A stretch of 12,135 nucleotides of DNA from an archaeon (GTDB lineage Archaea; Thermoproteota; QMWL01): the NCBI GenBank assembly GCA_003661605.2, contig QMWL02000010.1, forward strand, positions 1 to 12,135, given 5' to 3'. Shown here piece by piece: positions 1-6,343 of the stretch; position 1 is the stretch's first letter, and every line of letters starts with the position of its first letter. The notes under the pieces are model-generated. The model had not been told where the DNA came from. It saw only the letters and a program-made list of their open reading frames with translations, and did no database searches. Both the position numbers and the translations under genes were made by a program.

Positions 1-758
1 ACCTCAGGGCGTGCACCCAACCGTGCTGCCATTTCCAAGATACGGCGACGAGGCAGCGTTTCTGGGTCAGGGTAAGCTAGTTCGAGACGCAGTCCTCTAG
101 CTGCCCACGCATCGATAACTTGACACGTACGCCCCACTCCTACTAGAAACTGTGCGACTTCCTCAGGGTTCCCCACCGTTGCTGACAGCCCTGCTATCTG
201 GAACTCCCCCGCAATACGCCTAAGGCGCTCCAGCTCAACGACCAGCTGCGTACCTCGCTTATCCTCCGCTATCTCGTGGACTTCATCTACAACAACCCAA
301 CGCACCGTTCTGAGATGCTTGCTCATAAGCCGAGCAACCAGTAGAATCTGCAGGGTTTCTGGAGTGGTAATTAGAAACTCTGGCGGTTCACGAGCCTGGC
401 GCGCACGCTCGCGTGAGCTTGTATCGCCATGTCGCACTCCTACTGAAACGCCTAAGCGCTCACACCACCAGGTAAGCCTGTGGAGAATATCTCTGTTTAA
501 CGCTCGTAGGGGGGTCACATAGAGGATTCGTACTCCCACCGGGCGGTTGCGCTCTCTAATGAGGTGATCGAGAAATGGTAGGATAGCTGCCTCCGTTTTT
601 CCCGTTCCTGTAGGAGCAATGATTAGCGCGTTCTCGCCACGTAGAAGGACAGGGATTGCGAGCTGCTGTGGTGGGGTTGGATGAAGAAAGCCTCGCTCTT
701 TTAACACCTTCTGAATTTGAGGAGCAAGCAGTCTGAACGCTCCGCATAGTTTAGGCAT
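1..758 (-). CDS. lhr: Lhr-like DEAD/DEAH-box (SF2) helicase, N-terminal part
   Basis: I read 252 codons without a stop from the ATG at 758 to the left edge; the C-terminus lies outside the window. Helicase domain 1 is visible in order: a Q-motif-like segment HPTPPQQLAIP (residues 26-36), Walker A APTGTGKTEAA (48-58), motif Ia TPLRALN (82-88), motif Ib TTPETL (131-136), the DEVH box in VVVDEVHEIAEDKRG (155-169) and motif III LSAT (191-194). This order and the HGDTSS segment after motif Ia are typical of Lhr, an ATP-dependent 3'-5' DNA translocase and helicase linked to DNA repair in archaea. The family is usually about 850-950 residues, so roughly a quarter to a third is seen. The ATG is the only start after the in-frame TAG upstream. 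No Shine-Dalgarno is present, but a TTTAGCTAA box begins 29 nt upstream, so the mRNA may be leaderless. It lies 40 nt after the coiled-coil gene. A different SF2 helicase is less likely. Confidence 0.9.
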   Translation of the reverse strand, partial: MPKLCGAFRLLAPQIQKVLKERGFLHPTPPQQLAIPVLLRGENALIIAPTGTGKTEAAILPFLDHLIRERNRPVGVRILYVTPLRALNRDILHRLTWWCERLGVSVGVRHGDTSSRERARQAREPPEFLITTPETLQILLVARLMSKHLRTVRWVVVDEVHEIAEDKRGTQLVVELERLRRIAGEFQIAGLSATVGNPEEVAQFLVGVGRTCQVIDAWAARGLRLELAYPDPETLPRRRILEMAARLGARPE

Positions 759-778
759 GCAGCTTTCTACCGAAGACC

Positions 779-788
779 TTAGCTAAAA
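779..788 (-). promoter_or_regulatory. Putative TATA-like box for the lhr gene
   Basis: On the minus strand the 9-mer TTTAGCTAA (787 to 779) starts 29 nt before the lhr ATG at 758. The same 9-mer occurs at the same distance before the membrane-protein start at 6314. The spacing fits an archaeal TATA box driving a leaderless transcript. The match to a canonical crenarchaeal TATA box is imperfect, so this is inference from position and recurrence. Confidence 0.35.
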
Positions 789-798
789 CGATGTCGGT

Positions 799-2844
799 TT
801 ATCTTTGGAAGTACTTTGATAGCTTGCGTCCAAACTCTCTTACAAGAACTTCGCGCAGATACTCGTGGCTGGTGCGGATGCTCGAAACCTGTTCTTGCAA
901 TTGTTGTAGCTGCCCTCGCGCCTCCTCAAGCGAGTCACGGACAAGACCCTCAATCTCACTACGTGTCTGCTTTGCAGCATCCTCTATCCGCCGCTCCAGT
1001 CCTTCAAACGCCGTCTCTAAACTCGCTACACGGACCTTAAGGTCCTCGATCGACTGTCGCAGCTCGTTTAGTGCCATCTCCACTTCAGGTAACGCTGCTC
1101 TTGTCTGCTCAAGTATTCGCGCCTCCAGCCCCCTCCGCCACTCTTCCACACTCTCTACTAAATCGATGAAGATCCGCGCCTCCTGAAGCGCTTCAAGACT
1201 CCTCCTAAGCCCCGTCTCTACTGCACGCCGACCGCGTGCTGCAGCCTCTTCAACCTCCATTCTAAGTTCCTCAAGCTTAATTAACGCCTTCTCCTCCGAG
1301 TCTCTAACCTCCTTTAGTGCGCGACCCAACTCCTTTGCGATATCGCTAAGCGAACTCTCCGCCTCCTTTGCGAGATCCACAAGCTGTTGTGCACGTCCCT
1401 GTATAGACCGAACAGCATCACCTAGATCTTTGAATAGCTCGCGAAGATCCGAAACTGCCTTTTCGACCTCCTCTACGAACGCACTACTTGCTTTCTTAAT
1501 CTCAGAAAGTGAGCGGTCAAGCGTTTTCCCCAGACTCTTCAACGTGCTATCGAGAGTTCGGGCATCGCTTGCTAGCGCATCAAGAATGGGCTTAATCCTC
1601 TTCAGGCTCATTCTCTTCATACTGGCGATTTCTTCTAGCTTCTCAGCTGCCGACTTAACGGCATCACGTATCGTGGTTGCAGCATCGATGAGTGAAAGGG
1701 CTCGATCTCCGTAGGTGTTTAAGTGAGGCTCTGCTGCGCCAAAGTGTTCTCCAAGCTCCTTAAGCCGCTCCTCTACCTCGCTGCGAACCCTTTCAACAAG
1801 GTCGCCGATTTCGGTAGTGAGGTCTTCAACACCCTTACGAAGCTCCTCGAGGGTCTTTCGCGCACCCTCTACATGCGCACCTACATCTGCGAGTCGTGAA
1901 AGCTCCCCTTCAGCTATACCGATAACACTCTCCGCTCCATGTAAAACTCTATCTGCAATAAGTAGCGTAGCATTGACTCCCGCCCTCAACGCGCCCTCCA
2001 TACCCTTTACATCAACCCATGCACGTGGATAGCGACGTTGCAGTTGATCCTGTAGCGCTACAACTTTCGTAACCAGATCATCCAGATGTACGCGTAGTTG
2101 CTCGGTACGCTGCTTCGCTTCTTCTAAAACTCTCTTTTGCTCTTCAAGCGCCTCTTGCACTTTCTCTCGTACCTCCTCTGTTCGATTCGAAAGCTCACCT
2201 GCTTCCTGTTGTGTGCCCTCTACACGAGGGTAGTAGCCTCCCAGTACGTCGCGAAAACTGACCAACTCACCACGAATCTGATCGAACCACGCACCCGTTC
2301 TTACCCAACGGAAGTCCTTTTTCAGATCCTCCAGCTCCGCGTTAATCTTCTGTACGCGACTCACAACTTTTCCAACTTTGTCAACAAGAGCACGGTATTG
2401 CTTTAATGCGCTCTTAATCTCTCGCGGCTCGGATTCGATCATTTTATCGATAAAAGACACAATTTTGAGTCCAAGCTTATGTACCTCCTTCAGCTGTCTC
2501 TCTAGCGAGCGTACTGTTTTCCTTAGCCGTTCCTCATACTTAGCGAATCGCTCAAACCGCTCACTCTGACTGGAGTGCGCTTCGACACATCCCTCAGCTG
2601 TATCTTCGATCGGGCTTACCGCTCGTAGAGAGCGACTCCACCGTAACAACGCAGTACTCCACCCCGATAGCACCTCGCTTAGCTCTTTTACACTATTCAC
2701 AGCACGCTCTGCAGCCTTGACTGCATTCTCTAGAGGTATTGCTACATCTGCGATGCGTGTAAGAAGCTGATCTTCAAGCGACAGAAGACCGCGAATTTGA
2801 TCACGAAGCTCTAGGAGCCCTGGTTTTTTCTGTTCTTCGCTCAA
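799..2844 (-). CDS. Long coiled-coil protein of unknown function, 681 aa
   Basis: I do not recognise a named family. The protein is almost entirely alpha-helical heptad-like sequence rich in Glu, Lys, Arg, Leu and Ala from about residue 10 to the end, with few helix breakers; short breaks lie near residues 75-90 and near the RRYPRAWVD segment. There is no signal peptide, membrane segment, Walker A motif or zinc knuckle, and only one cysteine (EGCVEAH, about residue 86), so it should be a soluble cytoplasmic rod or filament-like scaffold. It resembles the arms of SMC or Rad50 proteins without their ATPase heads, which by itself is weak evidence. The start is a TTG, because an in-frame TAG lies eight codons upstream and the nearby ATG at 2848 is in another frame and stops after 15 codons. 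It follows the 2875-3690 gene by 30 nt and precedes lhr, so it may work with its neighbours, but nothing in it names a partner. Confidence 0.85.
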   Translation of the reverse strand: MSEEQKKPGLLELRDQIRGLLSLEDQLLTRIADVAIPLENAVKAAERAVNSVKELSEVLSGWSTALLRWSRSLRAVSPIEDTAEGCVEAHSSQSERFERFAKYEERLRKTVRSLERQLKEVHKLGLKIVSFIDKMIESEPREIKSALKQYRALVDKVGKVVSRVQKINAELEDLKKDFRWVRTGAWFDQIRGELVSFRDVLGGYYPRVEGTQQEAGELSNRTEEVREKVQEALEEQKRVLEEAKQRTEQLRVHLDDLVTKVVALQDQLQRRYPRAWVDVKGMEGALRAGVNATLLIADRVLHGAESVIGIAEGELSRLADVGAHVEGARKTLEELRKGVEDLTTEIGDLVERVRSEVEERLKELGEHFGAAEPHLNTYGDRALSLIDAATTIRDAVKSAAEKLEEIASMKRMSLKRIKPILDALASDARTLDSTLKSLGKTLDRSLSEIKKASSAFVEEVEKAVSDLRELFKDLGDAVRSIQGRAQQLVDLAKEAESSLSDIAKELGRALKEVRDSEEKALIKLEELRMEVEEAAARGRRAVETGLRRSLEALQEARIFIDLVESVEEWRRGLEARILEQTRAALPEVEMALNELRQSIEDLKVRVASLETAFEGLERRIEDAAKQTRSEIEGLVRDSLEEARGQLQQLQEQVSSIRTSHEYLREVLVREFGRKLSKYFQR

Positions 2845-2848
2845 GCAT

Positions 2849-2862
2849 GGGGATTTCTCCCC
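2849..2862 (-). promoter_or_regulatory. Small GNRA-type hairpin over a possible ribosome binding site
   Basis: The minus strand reads GGGGAGAAATCCCC: a perfect 5-bp stem (GGGGA/TCCCC) closed by a GAAA tetraloop, ending 4 nt before the TTG start at 2844. The purine arm GGGGAG is the only Shine-Dalgarno-like run near this start (about 12 nt away), so folding would hide it. If transcription instead starts at or near the TTG, the hairpin is not in the mRNA. Its role is inferred. Confidence 0.35.
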
Positions 2863-2872
2863 TATCTAAAAA
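2863..2872 (-). promoter_or_regulatory. Putative TATA-like box for the coiled-coil gene
   Basis: The minus strand reads TTTTTAGATA from 2872 to 2863, starting 28 nt before the TTG at 2844. It resembles the TTTAGCTAA boxes before lhr and the membrane-protein gene. The T-run could instead be a weak T-stretch terminator for the gene ending at 2875; the two readings cannot be separated from sequence alone. Confidence 0.25.
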
Positions 2873-2874
2873 CG

Positions 2875-3690
2875 TTAGCAGTCATGAAACTTCCTCCAGC
2901 TACCAGCGAACGCGTACAAAACAGATGCAGAAGCAACTCCGTACGAGTCGCAAACCGCATCTACTGCACCTTTTTCAAAGCATCGTCTCAGAGCCTTTCG
3001 TACTGCATCAGGGGAGCGCCGCCACACCACTACGTTTACGTAAGCTCCCTTTGGATTTACTCCCTCCTGAACAACAGGTATCACACCCCGGTTCTCAACC
3101 CGACCTACCACAGACTCTAAGAAGACTCTCCCTCCTACGATGTTTGCTAGCTCCTCAGCCAGATTGAGAACAGGTTGCCACCCCCCTCTACACCTCTTGC
3201 ATTCGCAAGGTGCTGGTAGCCTGAGAGTTAGAAACACCCCCTTCGCACCCTGGTTTCGTGCCTCTTTAGCTGCCTTCCTGTACGCATTTTGAACTAGGGG
3301 GTGTGAAGGGCAAACCAGGGTGCGCGCTTTACGCCCTCTTATCACCGCTTGACATCCTTGCGCTGCTAGAAAGACACTATCGAGAAAATCGAACCAGGCT
3401 AGCAGCTCTCCTTCCCATATATCTGACAGCTGCTGCAGAGGAAGAACTTGCTGAAACGGCTCTCCCGCTGCTGGTAGTACTGTAGACGGAAGCCCGAGAA
3501 ACTGACAATCATCGATATCAATTACAGAAAACCGCGGATTGTGGAGAAGCACCCCTGATGGAGGGAAGCGCATGCGTGAGATAACTACAGCGACTGCGAG
3601 AGCTGAGAACCCAAACGCGGCAGCATTACGCGCAACAATAACCGCTCCCTCTCCCTCCACATCCCACGGATGAAGTTTTAGGATCGGCAT
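2875..3690 (-). CDS. Uncharacterised protein with a CxCxxC cluster, 271 aa
   Basis: I do not recognise the family. The ATG at 3690 is chosen because GGAGG (3700-3696) sits 5 nt upstream, the clearest ribosome binding site in the window; the GTG at 3702 would start just before that site. The gene overlaps the upstream gene by 13 nt, so translation is probably coupled. The protein begins MPILKLHPWDVEGEG and has a small hydrophobic helix at about residues 22-38. A basic cysteine cluster, CECKRC, lies at 162-167. The second half alternates predicted helices and hydrophobic strands (GVFLTLRLP, GRVFLES, GVIPVVQEG, AYVNVVVW, AVCDSYG), as in an alpha/beta fold. Nine cysteines in 271 residues, three in CxCxxC, make metal binding or a thiol role possible. 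It is not obviously membrane-bound. It belongs to the tight cluster with DUF763, the 3678-4295 gene and the coiled-coil protein, but its function is unknown. Confidence 0.8.
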   Translation of the reverse strand: MPILKLHPWDVEGEGAVIVARNAAAFGFSALAVAVVISRMRFPPSGVLLHNPRFSVIDIDDCQFLGLPSTVLPAAGEPFQQVLPLQQLSDIWEGELLAWFDFLDSVFLAAQGCQAVIRGRKARTLVCPSHPLVQNAYRKAAKEARNQGAKGVFLTLRLPAPCECKRCRGGWQPVLNLAEELANIVGGRVFLESVVGRVENRGVIPVVQEGVNPKGAYVNVVVWRRSPDAVRKALRRCFEKGAVDAVCDSYGVASASVLYAFAGSWRKFHDC

Positions 3691-4295
3691 CGTTGCCTCC
3701 ACAGTTCTGCGTTTACGTAAAGAAGCGGACCCTCCGCTACAAGCCGCGCGATGTGTGGGCTAAATGCGCCCTCATAGCCATCGATTGCTAAAACGATTCG
3801 CATCCTCGGATGTGCAAATTCAGCAATATAGTACGGCCAGAATACTTGCAGCATCTCCACTACTTTCAGATCTTCGATACGAACTCGTGAACGCCATAGA
3901 ATCATCTCTCTAAACAGCTGCTCAGCAATACTGCGAGGCAGAAGCGAGGGGACAAGTTCTTCTTGTTCAACGCGCTGGTATACGATCTCAGGCTTGTTTG
4001 GAAGAACATCTGCAACAACTGCTATCGTACCACGAGGTCCTCTTTGCTCTGGGTACGCAGCGTCCACATATCCTACAACTCGCTCAACCGCCCTCGGAAG
4101 CCGTACTTCTGCGGTACATATCCATAGTGGATAGAGAATGCGGATAGGCGTAACAATGCCTCCTTCTCCAAAAAAGCTGGTAAGCTGCTCCGCTGCTCGA
4201 TTAAGCACCTCCTGAACATTCACACGCTCCGCTACAACAGGTACGCGTGGCAAGCTACGTCGGTCGCTTAAGGTGAGAAGGGTATCGCCATCCAC
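3678..4295 (-). CDS. Uncharacterised protein with a tandem WP-type repeat, 205 aa
   Basis: I do not recognise a named family. The GTG at 4295 is preferred over the TTG at 4319: an AGGGG run lies 8 nt before it and the overlap with the DUF763 gene shrinks from 65 to 41 nt, but this choice is weak. Two similar segments are visible, LYPLWICTAEV followed by GYVDAAYP (about residues 54-82) and VFWPYYIAEF followed by LAIDGYEG (about 151-176). Each is an aromatic-Pro-aromatic strand followed by a second strand ending in Asp plus a small residue, a two-strand pattern resembling surface-exposed beta-hairpin repeats seen in other archaeal hypothetical proteins. Between them lies a charged helical part (about 105-145). 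There is no signal peptide or membrane helix, so it is probably cytoplasmic. The overlaps at both ends (41 nt upstream, 13 nt downstream) imply co-translation with DUF763 and the 2875-3690 protein, and possibly a complex. Confidence 0.75.
   Translation of the reverse strand: MDGDTLLTLSDRRSLPRVPVVAERVNVQEVLNRAAEQLTSFFGEGGIVTPIRILYPLWICTAEVRLPRAVERVVGYVDAAYPEQRGPRGTIAVVADVLPNKPEIVYQRVEQEELVPSLLPRSIAEQLFREMILWRSRVRIEDLKVVEMLQVFWPYYIAEFAHPRMRIVLAIDGYEGAFSPHIARLVAEGPLLYVNAELWRQRCRS
3696..3700 (-). promoter_or_regulatory. Shine-Dalgarno GGAGG that fixes the start at 3690
   Basis: The minus strand reads GGAGGCAACGATG, placing a strong Shine-Dalgarno 5 nt before the ATG at 3690. It lies inside the last codons of the upstream gene, as expected for an internal gene of an operon whose translation does not depend on leaderless initiation. 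Confidence 0.7.
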
Positions 4296-5412
4296 GAACC
4301 AAGCCCCTAAGCCTCTCAAGCGCGCGAAGCTTATCCTTCCTACCTAGTCGCGCCGCTTCGATCGCCTCCTCTAGTTGTGCAATTACCTCATCCACGACCT
4401 TTGGGTCCACCGGAAACGGCACGCCATCCTTTCCACCTATTGCGAAACTGTAGCGAAACGGATCAAAGGGGTGGCTTACGAGATCGCGTCGAGACGGTGG
4501 TGTGTCGTAAATAAGTTCAGATATCAGAGCAAGAGCACGAACAACAGCAGGACCTACCCCTGGTACAAGGAGCAAGTCCTCAAACGTGTCTGGTTCAGCA
4601 CCGTAGATCCGCTCCCATACTCCACGAGGAAGTTCTGGAATCACACGACCACGAAACTGTGGCAAATCCTCCCCCTCTACGTAAGCTATGAGCGGTCGCG
4701 CTCCCCGTGCTGCGGCGGCTACTCGCGCCCAGTCTTTCGCCAGTTTTCGCTCTGTTACCAGATCCAAAACCAGCTCCTGTACAGGTTGACTCTCTCTAGC
4801 AATCATGTTTAGAATGCTTGAATGCCGCATTCCGGCAACACCCGTATGCGGCTCTACAACGAACGATACGACACGCTCAGATACCCAGTGGTACCGCCTC
4901 GCAACCCGCTGTTCCGGTCTCATCCCCTGCTGAACGATCGCCCACCGACCTTCGCGCTCAACGAACATTGCGTGATGATAGAGCTGATAACCATCCTGAA
5001 CCGCTGCGTGATCCACCTTCGCCACCAGCCGAGAGGTACGCTGCAGCTCTCGTATCTTATCCTCTCCTAGTCCGAACTGACGACCTATCTCCTCGAGTTC
5101 AGCAGGAGTTCGTCGCGATCGCGCCCCCTTCCCTCCCGCTACCAAAATCCCCAACTCTCCATCCGCTAGCGCTTGCCGAAGAACCCCGCAAGTAACCGTC
5201 GTCGAACCGCTCGAGTCCCAGTCCATCCCTATCACATTGCTTAGCGCTTGAAACCAGAGGGGATCTGCTAACCGTAGCAACACTTCCTCAGTACCAAACT
5301 CCTCTACCAAAACCGCGATTAGTGCTCTACTTAACCGAATCATGCGTGTAATCAGCCACGCTGGTACATGTCCCGCGTGTAGGGGGAGTTCTGCTACTCC
5401 GGTCCTCCTCAC
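4255..5412 (-). CDS. DUF763 family protein (COG1415), 385 aa
   Basis: The protein shows the conserved blocks I know for DUF763, a family of unknown biochemical function common in archaea: TGVAELPLHAGHVPAWL at the N-terminus, GMDWDSSGSTTV (62-73), AGGKGARSRRTP (92-103), AKVDHAAVQDGYQLYHH (131-147), VQQGM (160-164), ARRYHW (171-176), FVVEPHTG (184-191), and FDPFRYSFAIGGKDG (316-330). A helix-hairpin-helix, LLLVPGVGPAVVRALALI (280-297), points to DNA or RNA binding. The many invariant Asp, His, Lys and Arg residues suggest an enzyme, which is inference. The GTG at 5412 is chosen because family members start just before the RTG motif; the open frame reaches back to a TTG at 5475 that would add 21 atypical residues. 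The gene overlaps the next gene by 41 nt and follows the membrane-protein gene by 80 nt. The predicted helix near the C-terminus (340-375) is rich in Glu, Lys and Arg. Confidence 0.9.
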   Translation of the reverse strand: MRRTGVAELPLHAGHVPAWLITRMIRLSRALIAVLVEEFGTEEVLLRLADPLWFQALSNVIGMDWDSSGSTTVTCGVLRQALADGELGILVAGGKGARSRRTPAELEEIGRQFGLGEDKIRELQRTSRLVAKVDHAAVQDGYQLYHHAMFVEREGRWAIVQQGMRPEQRVARRYHWVSERVVSFVVEPHTGVAGMRHSSILNMIARESQPVQELVLDLVTERKLAKDWARVAAAARGARPLIAYVEGEDLPQFRGRVIPELPRGVWERIYGAEPDTFEDLLLVPGVGPAVVRALALISELIYDTPPSRRDLVSHPFDPFRYSFAIGGKDGVPFPVDPKVVDEVIAQLEEAIEAARLGRKDKLRALERLRGLVRGWRYPSHLKRPT

Positions 5413-5492
5413 GGGTCTAGCCAAACTCGTACTCAGCCAATACGCACCGTAGCTAATTAGTTCAATGGTTTTCAAGCGCTGAAGAGACTACC

Positions 5493-6314
5493 CTATAGCC
5501 AAGTACCTGGAGAGAGCAGGGCTAAGTATAGCATACCGCCTATCGTATTACGGGTCCGCCGCGACAACAGGAGTGCTACCTGGTGGATTACTGCTCGTCT
5601 AAACACGTAGATGAGAGGAACTGCGCCCGCTGCCGCCTCTACTACTGCAAGCAGCGTCGCCATTCCAAGCATTGCTGGAACTGCATGTCGCTCTTCCTCC
5701 ACTCGGAGGCCAATAGCTCCCGATGCAATAACGTGCGCTGGCAGAGCGATGGCTATTGTTGTAGCGTAGAGAGGGTGGTAGAAGATCGTTGAGGGCGACG
5801 CTACCACACCTACGATCGTAGGCGCTAACGCAGCAAACAACATGCTCACTGTCCCTCCCCCCCAAAGCCCAAGCTCCCGCACCGATCGGCGATACCACCC
5901 ATAACCCGCGGTTACCACTGCTAGCGCGATAGTAGGGGCTAAGAGCGCGATCCCTCCCAGCGGTACCACCACTCCTACCAAAACGACAGGGATGAGCAGC
6001 AGCGCTGCACGCTCCAAACCGTAGCCTCGAAACGGAAGCGGACAGACAACGAAAATGATAGCTGTGTGTAGTGCAGCCGAGAGAAACGTTGCAACAGGCT
6101 TCTGAAAAACCGTCCCTGTGAGCAAGCCACTTACCCCTCGCCCGCCTACTATCGTCAAAAGCACCATGTATACGAGAAGCGCAACGAGGATGTAGTTGGC
6201 GAAAAGCGGCAATCCAAGCTGTATACGACAAACCCTCCACAGCGCCTCATAGTATAGCAAGTACCCGACAAGCAGCACAGCGGAAACTACTAGCTCGATA
6301 AGCAACAGCGCCAC
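5493..6314 (-). CDS. Polytopic membrane protein of unknown function, 273 aa
   Basis: I do not recognise the family. About seven hydrophobic segments are visible, near residues 3-22, 38-56, 75-93, 103-137 (possibly two), 155-172, 182-203 and 212-237, so it is an integral membrane protein. The loops are short, with basic clusters RR at 142-143 and RRTRN near 252-256. No transporter signature, catalytic motif or signal peptide is evident. The GTG start at 6314 directly follows an in-frame TGA, so no longer form is possible. A TTTAGCTAA box starts 29 nt upstream, overlapping the stop codon of the nucleotidyltransferase gene, and a weak AAAGG lies 7 nt upstream. It could be an accessory membrane subunit for the ABC pair encoded upstream or an independent permease; nothing in the sequence decides this. 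Confidence 0.8.
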   Translation of the reverse strand: MALLLIELVVSAVLLVGYLLYYEALWRVCRIQLGLPLFANYILVALLVYMVLLTIVGGRGVSGLLTGTVFQKPVATFLSAALHTAIIFVVCPLPFRGYGLERAALLLIPVVLVGVVVPLGGIALLAPTIALAVVTAGYGWYRRSVRELGLWGGGTVSMLFAALAPTIVGVVASPSTIFYHPLYATTIAIALPAHVIASGAIGLRVEEERHAVPAMLGMATLLAVVEAAAGAVPLIYVFRRAVIHQVALLLSRRTRNTIGGMLYLALLSPGTWL

Positions 6315-6334
6315 TCAGCTGCCTTTGTTATGCG

Positions 6335-6343
6335 TTAGCTAAA
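6335..6343 (-). promoter_or_regulatory. Putative TATA-like box for the membrane-protein gene
   Basis: The minus strand reads TTTAGCTAA from 6343 to 6335, beginning 29 nt before the GTG at 6314 and overlapping the TAG that ends the preceding gene. It is identical in sequence and spacing to the box before lhr, which is the main support. Confidence 0.35.

Noticed and set aside
791..1186. Plus-strand open frame antisense to the coiled-coil gene
   Set aside because: Ser/Arg-rich translation typical of the complement of a Glu/Leu/Arg-rich coiled coil; no start signal or family features.
3691..3702. GTG start at 3702 for the 2875-3690 gene
   Set aside because: The GGAGG sequence lies within this extension and is placed correctly only for the ATG at 3690.
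3712..3721. Palindrome TTTACGTAAA as a TATA box for the 2875-3690 gene
   Set aside because: It begins 31 nt before the ATG, slightly too far, and the strong Shine-Dalgarno indicates translation from a longer transcript; left as chance or minor.
5413..5475. TTG start at 5475 for the DUF763 gene
   Set aside because: It adds 21 residues not typical of DUF763, whose members begin near the RTG motif; it stays possible because the GTG at 5412 has no clear Shine-Dalgarno.
5599..6240. A 213-codon open frame on the minus strand in a different frame from the membrane protein
   Set aside because: It lies wholly inside the membrane-protein gene, is full of Ser, Arg, Cys and Gly without hydrophobic pattern, and has no recognisable motif; it is a frame shadow.
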